Shown here: in pieces, positions 1 through 9,240 of the stretch | How the letters are laid out: each line of letters starts with the position of its first letter | Numbering within the stretch: the first letter of the stretch is position 1 | Assembly (NCBI GenBank): GCA_900468625.1 | Contig: UBUL01000029.1 | Span: 27,401-91,400, forward strand | DNA length: 64,000 nt | Direction of reading: 5' to 3' | From: Hyphomicrobiales bacterium | GTDB taxonomy: Bacteria; Pseudomonadota; Alphaproteobacteria; Rhizobiales; Rhizobiaceae | Notes under the pieces: model-generated | What the model was told of the DNA's origin: nothing | The model's database searches: none | Seen by the model: the letters and a program-made list of their open reading frames with translations, nothing else | Made by a program: the position numbers and the translations under genes

Positions 1-261
1 GCATCACGCCTTAGGACGGCCTCGGTCGGGCAAGAAGGGAATACCGATGCTCTTACCTGCGGCGCACAAGCGATGCCATGAATTCTGAAGATCTAATGCA
101 GCCAAGCCGAAAGCATCGCTCCTTGGTGCGGAAACGAGTGGTGAGCTCAGGTTTTCCGGGATTCGTCCACGGAGCGATTTGATTATGGCCGGAAGGAACT
201 CCATAAGCTTGTAAAATAGTCAAATAATTTGTATATTTTTTTGAAGGAAGGGAGCGTGGTG

Positions 262-519
262 ATGGAAAAATTTTCGACCGTCGAATTGCTGCGAGACATC
301 AAGACCGTGACCATGGCTGCAGATCGCGAGCCTGTCGCGATCACGCAGCATCGTAAGCCAAGATATGTCCTCATGACCTACGACGAGTTTGAAGCTCTGA
401 AAAGCCGAGGCGATCCACGCCGGGTCTATGGTCCGAATGAAGCCCCCGCAGACTTGGCAGCGATGATCCTGCCCGAACTTGACCGGCTGATAGAGGAAGG
501 CCGCGACGTCAATGGCTGA
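262..519 (+). CDS. Phd/YefM-type antitoxin
   Basis: An 85-residue protein with the Phd/YefM layout: an N-terminal STVELLRDI segment, PVAITQHRKPRYVLMTYDEFEAL in the middle (the usual 'PV.IT..GKP..VLM..DE...L' core), and a charged C-terminal tail (residues 55-85) of the type that wraps a toxin. The ATG at 262 follows GGAAGGGAG at a normal distance and beats the upstream TTG at 229. Its last codons overlap the next gene by 8 bp, so the two are translationally coupled. Phd-type antitoxins neutralise a partner toxin and repress their own promoter. The family call rests on the motif pattern read by eye. Confidence 0.8.
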   Translation: MEKFSTVELLRDIKTVTMAADREPVAITQHRKPRYVLMTYDEFEALKSRGDPRRVYGPNEAPADLAAMILPELDRLIEEGRDVNG

Positions 520-928
520 CGTCCCGGCCAACGGTTCCGTAATCCGTTACCCTTATCTCTGGGCGTGGCAGCGCGACAAAGGAGAAACGGAAGGACGAAA
601 GGGCCGGCCGGTTTGCATGGTGCTTGCGATTCCCAAGGGCAATCAGACGAACCTTATCTTGCTGGCCATTTCGGGAACGCCGCCTCGCTCCGACCAGACG
701 GCCTTGGAAATTCCACAACTCGAATGCCGCCGCGCCGGCATTCGTGAGTGGAAGGATGCATGGATCACCGTATCGGAGTTCAATCACGATCTGGCGGAAG
801 TATCGTTCTACTATGATCCAAGCGCTGAAGTGCTGGGATCGTTCAGCAAAGGGTTTCTTGCGAAGGTTGCGGCAGCCTTCAAGCCTTTCCTCGCAAGCCC
901 TGATGCCAGAATAAGTCGTATCGAGTGA
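512..928 (+). CDS. PemK/MazF-like growth inhibitor toxin
   Basis: A 138-residue protein overlapping the antitoxin by 8 bp. It begins GSVIRYPYLWAWQ and continues with RKGRPVCMVLAI and LILLAISGTPPRSD, a PemK-like beta-barrel pattern (G..rPv.vl......l.vl.it). Members of the PemK/MazF fold are usually mRNA-cleaving endoribonucleases. The FNHDLAEVSFYYDPSAEVLGSFS stretch is typical of the longer alphaproteobacterial PemK-like relatives. The pairing is slightly unusual, because PemK/MazF toxins normally sit with AbrB/MazE-type antitoxins rather than Phd. RNase activity is inferred from the family only. Confidence 0.65.
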   Translation: MADVPANGSVIRYPYLWAWQRDKGETEGRKGRPVCMVLAIPKGNQTNLILLAISGTPPRSDQTALEIPQLECRRAGIREWKDAWITVSEFNHDLAEVSFYYDPSAEVLGSFSKGFLAKVAAAFKPFLASPDARISRIE

Positions 929-1052
929 AATGCCGCCAGTATCCGGGGACAACGTATTCCGGTCCCGAGGAGGTGCAGCTTCCAGCTTTTCTCCGATCTC
1001 CATCTCTCGAACCGATGCTCAAACAGTTCATCAAAGCGGCACGATGGCCAGA

Positions 1053-2255
1053 TCAAAGATCCTGCAAATCAACGCCGAATAGCTCCTGGTGCATGTGCTC
1101 GACCGCGACACCGATACCGCCGACCAGGGCTGCCCGATTGCCGAACTGGCTGATTTCGATACGAGGCGGGTAGGGTGTGCAACGTGGCAGATACCGGCGA
1201 ATAGCTTCGACAAGTTCAGGGCGCGCGCCGATGCTGCCGCCCATGATCACCAGTTCCGGATCGAGCGTTGCGCCGATGGCCGCAATGGCAAGTGCGATCA
1301 ATCGCGCGGTTTCCTCGATCACGGCAATTGCGGCCGGCTCACCGGCAACCAGCGCCGAAAAAAGTTCCATTACGCTTCTTTCGCCAGAGCCGCCATATCC
1401 AGCATAGCGCCGTACCATCGCAGCACTACCCACCGCACTTTCAAGAGTGCCAAGGGTGAAGCCATCCGGGTCAAACGGTTCTCCACCGAGAGGTAGATAG
1501 GCAATTTCTCCGGCAGCGCCGCGCGCTCCCCGCATGAGGCCGCCATTCGCAATGATGCCCATGCCGATACCGGTTCCCAATGCCATGAAGACAAAATTGC
1601 TGGCCGCGGAGCCATGTCCGCGCCATCGTTCTCCCTGCGCGGCGAGATTGACGTCATTTTCAATAACGACCGGAATGCCCGTGCGATCACTCAGGAGGTG
1701 GCGCAGGTCGATTGTTTCGACGCCGGGGATGTTCGGAGCGACATTGATATGTCCGGTGGCCGGGTCAAGTACGCCTGGAGTGCCCAGCACTATGACGCGC
1801 AATTTGGAGAGATCGATACCGGCGCTGCCGGCAAGGTCTCTTATGATGCTATGGAATTGATCGACCAGGGAAAGGCCGCCATGAGGGCTCGTCGGCACTT
1901 TGGTTTCGGCAACGATATTTCCAAGCAGATCGCAGATGATCGCGGCGATCTTGGTCCCGCCAAGATCGATGGAGGCGGCGAAACCGGCGCTTGCGTCGAG
2001 CTCATAGGTGATTGCGTTTCGACCCAGACGCCCATCGGTATATCCGGTCGGCTTCAGCCAGCCGCTGTGCTCCAGATGGCGTACAACATCGGAAATCGTT
2101 TGCTTGGATAAGCCCGTCAGCTTGGCGATGTCGGCGCGGGAAATAGGACCTTTCGCAAGGATGGTCCGAATAACGGAGTTTGTAGAGATCTTTCGCGCTA
2201 TCGGTGTCTGGGTCGCATTAGGCATCATTGCTGTTTTCTCGCGCCCGTTTCTCAT
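1053..2255 (-). CDS. ROK-family (NagC/XylR-like) transcriptional regulator
   Basis: About 400 residues. An N-terminal winged helix (residues 30-65, with SRADIAKLTGLSKQTISDVV) is followed by a ROK sugar-kinase-like domain with DLGGTK (97-102), GTPGVLDP, ENDVNLAAQGE and GTGIGMGI. The zinc signature of classical ROK proteins (CxCGxxGCxE preceded by GH) is absent: GEIAYLPLGG is followed by FTLGTLESAVG with no cysteines. ROK repressors usually respond to a sugar; the divergent glycosidase-like gene and the sugar importer at 5.2-8.4 kb are the obvious targets. Start is uncertain: ATGs at 2228 and 2225 are alternatives. Family assignment is firm, the ligand is unknown. Confidence 0.88.
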   Translation of the reverse strand: MRNGREKTAMMPNATQTPIARKISTNSVIRTILAKGPISRADIAKLTGLSKQTISDVVRHLEHSGWLKPTGYTDGRLGRNAITYELDASAGFAASIDLGGTKIAAIICDLLGNIVAETKVPTSPHGGLSLVDQFHSIIRDLAGSAGIDLSKLRVIVLGTPGVLDPATGHINVAPNIPGVETIDLRHLLSDRTGIPVVIENDVNLAAQGERWRGHGSAASNFVFMALGTGIGMGIIANGGLMRGARGAAGEIAYLPLGGEPFDPDGFTLGTLESAVGSAAMVRRYAGYGGSGERSVMELFSALVAGEPAAIAVIEETARLIALAIAAIGATLDPELVIMGGSIGARPELVEAIRRYLPRCTPYPPRIEISQFGNRAALVGGIGVAVEHMHQELFGVDLQDL

Positions 2256-2598
2256 TAGTTCGGGACCTATGCCTAATTCCTTTAACGTGAATTGCTATCA
2301 TGTCAATTCCAGGGGAATATCGCGAATTCAAGGCCACCGTCAGCCGCTCGGTTAGGGTAGGCCCAGATAATTTGTCCACGCCATTGACAAATTGAGCATC
2401 CAATCCATAGACTGCCCTGATGGCTGAGTAAATTGCGGAGGAGTCATGAAGGCGAGGGCGAGGGATAGGAGATGCAGATCCATATCCGTGCTGGGTCTTA
2501 TAACGCCTCCTTCCGGCACGGATGCTGGATATGAAGGCCTGGACTTTACGGGTCATCTCATCCTCGACATCGCTCATCGATAAGGTGCTTGGCTCGCC
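2256..2598. other. intergenic region between the ROK regulator and the glycosidase-like gene
   Basis: A 343-bp divergent gap. It should hold the promoters of both neighbours and an operator for the ROK protein. No convincing coding sequence, repeat or perfect palindrome was identified; open frames here show no recognisable motif. Confidence 0.5.
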
Positions 2599-4356
2599 AT
2601 GATGACCCCCACACCAGAAGGCGAAATCACAACCAGGGACGCGGTCATCCTGCCGATCATGGCGCCTCGGCTACAGGCGGACGCGCATCCAGACGGCTAT
2701 ATAGAGCTTGCTCTTTGGGGAAGCGGTCGCCTGGGAAAGCTGCGCTTTTCCAAGCTTGCCGGACCTTACATCTACGGCCCAAACAGGATTATTGCTAAAG
2801 CAGGTGGCATCTTCGTCGCCCAGTCGCAGCCCGTTCTTCTGATCCGCAATGCTCGTGTCGAAGGAATTTTCCCGGCTCGCCGCGGCGCTTGGTGGCATGA
2901 AGCAAGCAAGGATAATTCAAGGGCGAAACGCATCAAACGCGACGATCGCCATATTGTCGTGACTGGCTGGGGGGTGATGATCGTCGAGGCCGGTAACGGC
3001 GATATTCATATTGCCGTCGGGGCCTCAGAAAGCGAGGCCGAGGCTGCACTTGGCCTTGCAGGCGACGCGATCGTCGCCGAGTCTGCGAATTATGGCGCCC
3101 GTTGCGACTTGGCGCCCAAGGCCGATCCTGTGATGCGCAGCATGGTGATGCAGGGCGCGCACGCCGCGCTTTCCAGTATTCGGCTCGATGAGAACGGCGT
3201 GTTTGCCGGTCTGGCCGCAGGCCAGGCCTATAGCGCGCCCGCGCGAACCTATTATCGCGACGGCTATTGGACGATGCAGCTGCTGCTGCGCCTGGCGCCG
3301 GAGACGGTGCGCGATCAAATTCGGCTGCTTGCCAAGGGAATCCAGCCTGACGGAGAAGCGCCAAGCGGCGTAATCGTGACAGGGCCGGCGCAATCGCAAT
3401 CCTGGCAGAACTTCGTTCTCGATTGCAGGCTCCATCCCGAAAAATATCATGGCAAGGCTGTCCCGGAGCACCACAATCGCCCACAGGATTGGTGGAGCGA
3501 CCATTTTGACAGCCCGCTTTTCTTCATCCTCTTTCTGTCAGACTATGCGGATGCCACAGGCGATACGGCAGAAGCGCTGCAATACTGGCCGCTCGTCACG
3601 GCGATCGTCAAACGATATCTGGCTTTTGCAGGCCCTGGCAGCGTGCTGCCGCTCAAGCCGCGACATGACAGGGACTGGGCAGACAATGTCTATCGGGAAG
3701 GTCTCGTCTCCTACAATCTCGGCCTTTTCGTCGGCGCGTTGGATGCAGTGGCGAAATTGGGGGCCAAGCACGATCCCGCGTTGGCACAGAAGGCGCGTGA
3801 AACAGCGCAGTCCGCCCGCGCTGAAATCGAGGACAGGCTTTTTGTCCCGAGCAGAAACGGCTATGCCGACTTCATCACCCCAGACGGGTTCGTCGAGGAT
3901 CATCTCGTGCTCGATAGCCTGACACTATCCCGTTACGGAGCCATTTCGTCATCGCGAGCGATGGGGCTCCTCAAGGCCATGGAAGGGGCTTTGGAAGCCC
4001 GCAACAATCATGAGCAGCCCTATGGCGATTGGGGCGTCCTTTGCGCCTACCCACCGTTTAAACGGGCAAGGGATGTCAGATCGAAGACCGCTTTCCCCTT
4101 TCGTTATCACAACGGCTCGGATTGGCCCTATTGGGACGGCGTCTATGCGGAAGAAAGAATACGCCATGGCCTCGGCGGAGCGCGTTATGCGCTTGTACGC
4201 TGGTGGGAGGCCTGTCTGGCTCATGGTTGGGCAGGTGCGGTCGAATATTTCTCGCCGCCTTACGGACGCGGCTCTCTGCTGCAGGGGTGGAGCGCGATGC
4301 CGGCCGCAGTCGTCCTGAAATATGGCCTAGAGGCTGCGAACGCGGAGAATGCGTAA
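2599..4356 (+). CDS. six-hairpin glycosidase / glycogen-debranching-like protein
   Basis: A 585-residue protein without a signal peptide, so cytoplasmic. The second half is rich in aromatic and acidic motifs typical of (alpha/alpha)6-barrel glycosidases: YYRDGYWTMQLLL, QDWWSDHFDSPLFFILFLSDYADATGD, DRDWADNVYREGLVSYNLGLF, and near the end FPFRYHNGSDWPYWDGVYAEERIRHG. These resemble amylo-alpha-1,6-glucosidase/GH63-like catalytic domains, where carboxylates in such loops act as acid and base. It sits between a ROK regulator and a CUT1 sugar importer, so it probably hydrolyses an imported oligosaccharide. ATGs at 2599 and 2602 are equivalent starts. The substrate and exact GH family cannot be told from sequence alone. 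Confidence 0.6.
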   Translation: MMTPTPEGEITTRDAVILPIMAPRLQADAHPDGYIELALWGSGRLGKLRFSKLAGPYIYGPNRIIAKAGGIFVAQSQPVLLIRNARVEGIFPARRGAWWHEASKDNSRAKRIKRDDRHIVVTGWGVMIVEAGNGDIHIAVGASESEAEAALGLAGDAIVAESANYGARCDLAPKADPVMRSMVMQGAHAALSSIRLDENGVFAGLAAGQAYSAPARTYYRDGYWTMQLLLRLAPETVRDQIRLLAKGIQPDGEAPSGVIVTGPAQSQSWQNFVLDCRLHPEKYHGKAVPEHHNRPQDWWSDHFDSPLFFILFLSDYADATGDTAEALQYWPLVTAIVKRYLAFAGPGSVLPLKPRHDRDWADNVYREGLVSYNLGLFVGALDAVAKLGAKHDPALAQKARETAQSARAEIEDRLFVPSRNGYADFITPDGFVEDHLVLDSLTLSRYGAISSSRAMGLLKAMEGALEARNNHEQPYGDWGVLCAYPPFKRARDVRSKTAFPFRYHNGSDWPYWDGVYAEERIRHGLGGARYALVRWWEACLAHGWAGAVEYFSPPYGRGSLLQGWSAMPAAVVLKYGLEAANAENA

Positions 4357-4379
4357 TGGGCGGGCCGGCGAAGCTTACT

Positions 4380-5003
4380 TTAGACCGCCGGCCTATTCAA
4401 TTTCATGACGAAGGCGAGGTGACCGTTCTGGCTGAGTTCTTCGAAACCGAGACGTCTGTAGAATCCCTTGGCGCGTTCGTTTGCGGGGCTGACACCAAGA
4501 TGGACGGCAGGCACGCCACGTTTCGAAAAGACGCCGAGCAGAGTTTCGATCATCGCGCGTCCCCATCCGCCCGATTGGGCTTCGGGCAGAATATTGATGT
4601 GAAGATGCGCAGGATAAAGCGTTTCAAGACCCAACGTGCCGCTGTGCGGGTTGGCGATCCGCTCCAGAACATCGACGTCCTTTGGAGTGCTGGGGGAGAA
4701 AGCGGCGATCTCTTGGCGAACATGCGGCCACCAGCTTTGGCGGAGCTCCCGGTCGAATGCAGCGGTGTCGGGCGTGCCGACAACATAGCCGACGACCCGT
4801 TGGCGCCCGGCGAGCACAAAGGCAAAGTCCGGGGCGAATTTGAGATAGGGCACCGCCCATACGTAGCCGGGAAGGCGCCGATCGCTATAAAGCGCGCTCG
4901 CATCGGTACCGGCATCAGCCGTCATCAGGCAAATGTCAAAGAGGGCCTCAACATCTTCTTCTGTTGCCGGGCGGATGAAATAATCGTCGCTCTCAAGGGG
5001 CAT
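4380..5003 (-). CDS. GNAT-family N-acetyltransferase
   Basis: A 207-residue protein, read from the ATG at 5003 because the sequence from there (MPLESDDYFIRPATEEDVEAL) starts like a GNAT domain; a longer version from 5036 is possible. The acetyl-CoA binding region is seen as HLHINILPEAQSGGWGRAMIETLL (motif A, Q/RxxGxG/A-like) followed by VHLGVSPANERAKGFYRRLGFEEL (motif B). The length and the H.HI.ILPE..G.G..L motif resemble acetyltransferase domains found with O-GlcNAcase-like proteins. It is antisense to its neighbours and lies between the glycosidase-like gene and the sugar-binding protein. The acyl acceptor is unknown. Confidence 0.8.
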   Translation of the reverse strand: MPLESDDYFIRPATEEDVEALFDICLMTADAGTDASALYSDRRLPGYVWAVPYLKFAPDFAFVLAGRQRVVGYVVGTPDTAAFDRELRQSWWPHVRQEIAAFSPSTPKDVDVLERIANPHSGTLGLETLYPAHLHINILPEAQSGGWGRAMIETLLGVFSKRGVPAVHLGVSPANERAKGFYRRLGFEELSQNGHLAFVMKLNRPAV

Positions 5004-5240
5004 GGCATCACCGATCTGCTGGCCGCCGCACGCCACGAACAGGCGCCGATCGGCAGGGAAATTGGCAAAACTGAAAGACTGCGTCTGACGGACGGGAGCC
5101 TGCGAATTTTCGGGAAGGAATAAGGGAATTCATCGGACCAGTAAAGGTCCGGCGATGCGAGACATTCGGCTCGTCTTCAGTAAGACCAGCCGGTTGGAAG
5201 CGGAAGGAACTGCCAACAAGCAGCCAGAGGGAACCAATCA

Positions 5241-6575
5241 ATGTTTAGCGATTTCATCTCCATCGACACAGCATTCATTCTGAAGAAGGCAGGGATTTTG
5301 GCGGGCGCCGCTTTGGTCGCGTTCGGCACATCCACAGCTGTTTTTGCCGAAACGCTTACGGTCTGGGACGACCACGATTCGGAATCGCGGGCTGCCGTGA
5401 TGACCGAGCTCAACGCCAATTTCCAGAAGGCGCATCCCGACGTTAAGCTTGACCATACCGTACGCGACTTCCAGGATCTCAATCTCACGCTTAAACTCGC
5501 CGTTTCCTCCGGCGATGGCCCCGTAGTCACCAAGGTCAACCAGGGAGCCGGTGCGATGGGTGCGATGGTCAAGGAAAACCTCCTTGTTCCTGTCGATCCC
5601 TACCTCAAGAAATATGGATGGGACAAAAACCAGTCCGATAGTCTTCTGGCGCGAGACCGCTGGTCGAGCAAGGGCGAGTTCGGTGTCGGTGAGACCTACG
5701 GCATTTCGTCGCTCGCAGAGATCGTCGGCCTTTATTACAATGAAAAGGTTTTGAAAGCGGCCGGCGTCGAACTTCCGATCAAGAATTTCGACGATTTCCT
5801 TGCAGCCTTGGACAAGGTCAAGGCGGCAGGCACTGCACCGCTCACGATCGGCACCGCCAAAGGCCACTTGGCGCTTCATATGCTGGCCGGGATCGCCCAA
5901 GCGCATATCGATGCGTCCGATCGAAAGGCGCTCGATGACCTGATCTACGGCCGCGGCGGCACCTGGAATACGCTCGGCAATCTGGAATCGGTCAAGCTCG
6001 TCCAGAAATGGGCAGAAAATGGTTATTTCTTCGATGGTTACCAAGGCATCTCCGGTGACGACGCCGTTCAGCTCTTTGTCGCGGACCAGGGCGCATTTCT
6101 GATCTCAGGGACCTGGTATTTTGGTGAGATGCAGAACAACCCCGACATCCATTTCATGCCGATCCCGGCGCCCGCCGGCATCAAGCATCCGCTTTCGGTT
6201 GGCGGCGTCGATCTTGCCTGGGCGATCACGAGCCTCGCCAAGAATGACAGGATGAAGGATCTTGCCGGCGAATACATCAACTATATGGTTTCCAAGGAGG
6301 CGTCCGTGACCTGGGTCCATGCCGGCTACCTGCCCGCAACGCCGGTCCCGGAAGATGCCGCAGTCAAGGCTTCCCCGCTCCTGAAAGAGGGCATTTCAAT
6401 GTGGAAGTCGCTGAACGACAACAATGCGCTTGGACATTATCCCGATTGGGCAAGTCCAACCATGCTCAAGACCTTTGATGAAAATACGCCTTTGCTGCTT
6501 GCCGGCAAGCAAACGCCCGAAGAGCTCATCGGCAAGCTCGATACGGACTACGCCGCCTATATGAAGGGCAAGTGA
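5241..6575 (+). CDS. CUT1 sugar ABC transporter, solute-binding protein
   Basis: A 444-residue extracellular solute-binding protein of family 1. The signal peptide runs to about residue 36 (AGAALVAFGTSTAVFA, then ETLTVWDDHD). The mature part begins with the usual TLTVWDDHDSESR strand and contains FNANFQKAHPDVKLDHTV, the GLYYNEKVL motif and GTWYFGEM typical of maltose/sn-glycerol-3-phosphate-type binding proteins. It leads two permease genes and would deliver a sugar or oligosaccharide to them in the periplasm. The ROK regulator and glycosidase-like gene upstream suggest an oligosaccharide ligand. A 132-bp gap separates it from the first permease. Confidence 0.9.
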   Translation: MFSDFISIDTAFILKKAGILAGAALVAFGTSTAVFAETLTVWDDHDSESRAAVMTELNANFQKAHPDVKLDHTVRDFQDLNLTLKLAVSSGDGPVVTKVNQGAGAMGAMVKENLLVPVDPYLKKYGWDKNQSDSLLARDRWSSKGEFGVGETYGISSLAEIVGLYYNEKVLKAAGVELPIKNFDDFLAALDKVKAAGTAPLTIGTAKGHLALHMLAGIAQAHIDASDRKALDDLIYGRGGTWNTLGNLESVKLVQKWAENGYFFDGYQGISGDDAVQLFVADQGAFLISGTWYFGEMQNNPDIHFMPIPAPAGIKHPLSVGGVDLAWAITSLAKNDRMKDLAGEYINYMVSKEASVTWVHAGYLPATPVPEDAAVKASPLLKEGISMWKSLNDNNALGHYPDWASPTMLKTFDENTPLLLAGKQTPEELIGKLDTDYAAYMKGK

Positions 6576-6707
6576 TTGCCTTGGTTTGCAATGATCCCGC
6601 CGCGCTGTCCTCTTGGGGATAGGATGCGGCGGGAAGCTGCGGTACGTCTATCCTGATCACGGCCAGAGCGGAAAAATCCGCTGTCCGGCATATTTCTGAG
6701 ATGGTGC

Positions 6708-7604
6708 ATGAAACGCTCGCCACTTGACGCGAAGGCCAGCAGAAATCTCATCTATATTCTGCCCGGCTTGCTGCTTTATTTTGCTCTTGTTCTTGGTCCT
6801 ATTGTCGCGGCAATCGGTATCAGTTTCACCGAATGGGATGGTATCAGCCTTCCAAATTGGGTGGGGGTCGGCAACTTTGCAAAATTGTTCTCGGATGGGA
6901 CTTTTTATGTCGCGCTGAAAAACAACGCTCTTTTTATGGTGTTTTACTGCGTTATCCCGCTTGCCGTCGGCCTCGTACTCGCCGCGATGATCTGGACACT
7001 CAGGCAGCGCGAACAGTTCGCACTGCGGACGCTTTTGTTTCTACCCTATATCATGCCGACCGCCGTGCTTGGCATCATTTGGCATTGGCTTTACAATCCG
7101 GCCTTCGGTCCTATCAACCAGGCGCTGAAGCTGGCTGGGCTGGGTTCGATCGCCTTGCCCTGGCTCGGGGACTTTACCTTTGTTCTGCCGGCGGTCGGCC
7201 TTGTTGCCAGCTGGTATTTCTTCGGTTTCTGCATGGTGTTGTTTCTTTCCGGGATCCAGCGGATAGATCCGTCACTGTTTGAAGCCGCAAAAGTCGATGG
7301 TGCCAGCGGAGGCAGGATTTTCTTCTTCATCACGCTTCCGCTTCTTCTGCCGGAAATACGCATCGCGCTCCTGCTTACCATCATTTCTTCCATCAAGAGC
7401 TTTGATCTGATCTTTACGATGACCAGAGGCGGTCCTGCCAACGCAACCATTGTTCCCAATATCTATATGTACGAACTAGGTTTTCAGCTGAACCGCTATG
7501 GATATGCCTCGGCCGTTGCCATCATAGGCGCCGTGCTGGTCTTTATGATCAACTATGCCGTCCATCGGCTCGTGCGGCCATTGAATGAAGGAAGCACATC
7601 GTGA
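6708..7604 (+). CDS. sugar ABC transporter permease (MalF-like)
   Basis: A 298-residue inner-membrane protein with six predicted membrane spans, the first at about residues 15-35 (YILPGLLLYFALVLGPIVAAIGISF). The EAA loop that contacts the ATPase is seen as LFEAAKVDGASGGRIFFFITLPLL around residues 193-216. This is the MalF/UgpA-type subunit of a CUT1 importer. It overlaps the next permease by 4 bp. No ATPase gene follows, so the complex must borrow one. Confidence 0.92.
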   Translation: MKRSPLDAKASRNLIYILPGLLLYFALVLGPIVAAIGISFTEWDGISLPNWVGVGNFAKLFSDGTFYVALKNNALFMVFYCVIPLAVGLVLAAMIWTLRQREQFALRTLLFLPYIMPTAVLGIIWHWLYNPAFGPINQALKLAGLGSIALPWLGDFTFVLPAVGLVASWYFFGFCMVLFLSGIQRIDPSLFEAAKVDGASGGRIFFFITLPLLLPEIRIALLLTIISSIKSFDLIFTMTRGGPANATIVPNIYMYELGFQLNRYGYASAVAIIGAVLVFMINYAVHRLVRPLNEGSTS

Positions 7605-8434
7605 GCAGGACTTATCGTGGAATAAGCGGCGCACTGCCTTCGCGTATGATTCTTTGGCTGTTTGCAGTTCTAACGGTTGTTCCTTTTGCGCTGCTGCTTC
7701 TTACGTCCCTCAAGAGCCGTGCGGACCTGCTGCAAGGCGCATTCGTATTGCCAGCCTATCCGCATTTCGAGAACTACGCGAATGCATGGATCGACGGCCG
7801 GTTTAACGTCTATTTCCTGAATTCTGTTCTTGTCGTGTTTCCTGTCATAGTGGTCAGCATCATACTTGGAACATTGATGGGCTTCGGCTTTGCGTTCCTG
7901 AGCTTCCCCTTCAGACGCACCATCTTTGCCCTTTTGACCGTCGGCATGATGGTGCCGACAGAAGCCTTCATCATTCCGCTCTATTATGAAATGCGCCATG
8001 TCGGGCTTATCAATACCTACGCGGCGCTGATCCTTCCGCAGATTGCCATGTCGATGCCTTTCGCGACCATGTTCATGGCAAGCGCGATGCAGCAGCTGCC
8101 ATCGGAAATCGTGGAGGCGGCGGTTCTGGATGGGGCATCGAGACGCCATATTTTATTCAAGGTCATTGTACCTCTGACATTGCCGGCAATGTCCACGCTG
8201 GCATTGTTCCTATTTATCTGGACATGGAACGAGTTTCTTATTCCGCTTGTCCTTGTCAACGACGACAACTACCGCACATTGCCGATCGGGATGCTGTTTT
8301 TCCAGGGGCGCTATACAGTTAATACCCCTGTACTGACGGCAGGCGCCGTCATCGTCATCGGCCCGCTCATCCTCGCCTATATGTTCTTTCAGCGGAAACT
8401 CATCACAGGGCTCACAGCCGGAGCGACGAAATGA
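7601..8434 (+). CDS. sugar ABC transporter permease (MalG-like)
   Basis: A 277-residue inner-membrane protein beginning with a GTG codon that overlaps the stop of the preceding permease (GTGA), so the two are translationally coupled. The EAA loop reads IVEAAVLDGASRRHILFKVIVPLTLP around residues 168-193, and the N-terminal half has the PFALLLLTSLKSRADL signature of MalG/UgpE-type subunits. It partners the MalF-like protein in the membrane. The gene is followed at once by a convergent TetR gene, and no ATP-binding subunit is encoded nearby. Confidence 0.92.
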   Translation: MSRTYRGISGALPSRMILWLFAVLTVVPFALLLLTSLKSRADLLQGAFVLPAYPHFENYANAWIDGRFNVYFLNSVLVVFPVIVVSIILGTLMGFGFAFLSFPFRRTIFALLTVGMMVPTEAFIIPLYYEMRHVGLINTYAALILPQIAMSMPFATMFMASAMQQLPSEIVEAAVLDGASRRHILFKVIVPLTLPAMSTLALFLFIWTWNEFLIPLVLVNDDNYRTLPIGMLFFQGRYTVNTPVLTAGAVIVIGPLILAYMFFQRKLITGLTAGATK

Positions 8435-8505
8435 TTCGGGATGTGCCGAAGCTTCAGCTGATTTAGAGCCTTTCCGCCATTCTTCGAATCGCGAAGACGC
8501 TCTGG

Positions 8506-9204
8506 TCAATCCGAATGTTTCGGTGCTGGCGCCGTCTGCTCCGATGCGGAAAGCTGGATGAGGCCGCCAAGCGTGAAGCGGAACAACCGATCTGCCAGCT
8601 CCTCATCCGTCGTCGTTTCCCGTCCAAGCGCCGGGATGATCTCGGATACACGCTTTTCAGCCACCAGCAGCATGAAACAGGGCGCCATAGTCGAAAGCGC
8701 CGCCTGAGCGACCAGCGGATTGTCCGGTGTCACGCCGATGATCTGCGCGATGACGCTAAACAGCAATGCCTTCTTCGGCTCTATCTCCTCGCGGCGAAGC
8801 TTGTCGATATGAGGTGTCGGCGCGATCAGCTCACGAACGATCACCTTGGCCGGCCAAGAATTCTCGTTGCCTGTCCGAACGACCTTGACCAGCAGCGTGA
8901 TGAACCGGCGCAGCCTCTCCCTCTGATCGATGTCCGCAGCGACCGTGCGGGCAAGTACGTCGTAGCTCATCAGGCGATGATGGGCTTCTGCCAGAACGTC
9001 TTCGTACAGAGCCTCGACGCCGCCGAAGTGGTAGTTGACCGCCGCCGCATTCGCGCCTGCGCGCAAGGCGATCTCCTTGGCGGTCGCGCGGTCGAAGCCG
9101 AATTCGGCGAAAACGGCGCCGCCGGCTTCGAGCAGGCTCATGCGCGTGGCCGCGCCGTCCTGCCGATCCCGGGACCGCGTCGATCGTCTGTTACCTCTGA
9201 CCAT
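8506..9204 (-). CDS. TetR/AcrR-family regulator
   Basis: A 232-residue repressor. The N-terminal TetR helix-turn-helix is at about residues 18-62 (MSLLEAGGAVFAEFGFDRATAKEIALRAGANAAAVNYHFGG). The C-terminal part resembles the CerR/DUF1956 ligand domain (ENSWPAKVIVRELIAPTP...). The ATG at 9204 is preferred because GGCGGAG precedes it at the right distance; ATG 9219 and a start at 9255 are alternatives. It is divergent from the HlyD/ABC efflux operon and probably represses it through the inverted repeat at 9223-9240. The inducer is unknown. Confidence 0.9.
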   Translation of the reverse strand: MVRGNRRSTRSRDRQDGAATRMSLLEAGGAVFAEFGFDRATAKEIALRAGANAAAVNYHFGGVEALYEDVLAEAHHRLMSYDVLARTVAADIDQRERLRRFITLLVKVVRTGNENSWPAKVIVRELIAPTPHIDKLRREEIEPKKALLFSVIAQIIGVTPDNPLVAQAALSTMAPCFMLLVAEKRVSEIIPALGRETTTDEELADRLFRFTLGGLIQLSASEQTAPAPKHSD

Positions 9205-9222
9205 TGCTCCGCCTTTCATTAA

Positions 9223-9240
9223 TTCAAATATTAATTTGAA
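9223..9240. promoter_or_regulatory. candidate TetR operator
   Basis: Perfect inverted repeat TTCAAAT-ATTA-ATTTGAA in the gap between the TetR gene and the HlyD gene, followed by one more direct copy of ATTTGAA at 9241-9247. The AT-rich spacer and divergent position fit a self-regulated TetR operator; binding is an inference. Confidence 0.55.

Noticed and set aside
4..204. 66-residue minus-strand frame at the window edge
   Set aside because: No motif, no ribosome site, and its context beyond the window is unknown.
2218..2577. 119-residue minus-strand frame upstream of the ROK gene
   Set aside because: Overlaps the ROK start and the shared promoter region and shows no family pattern.
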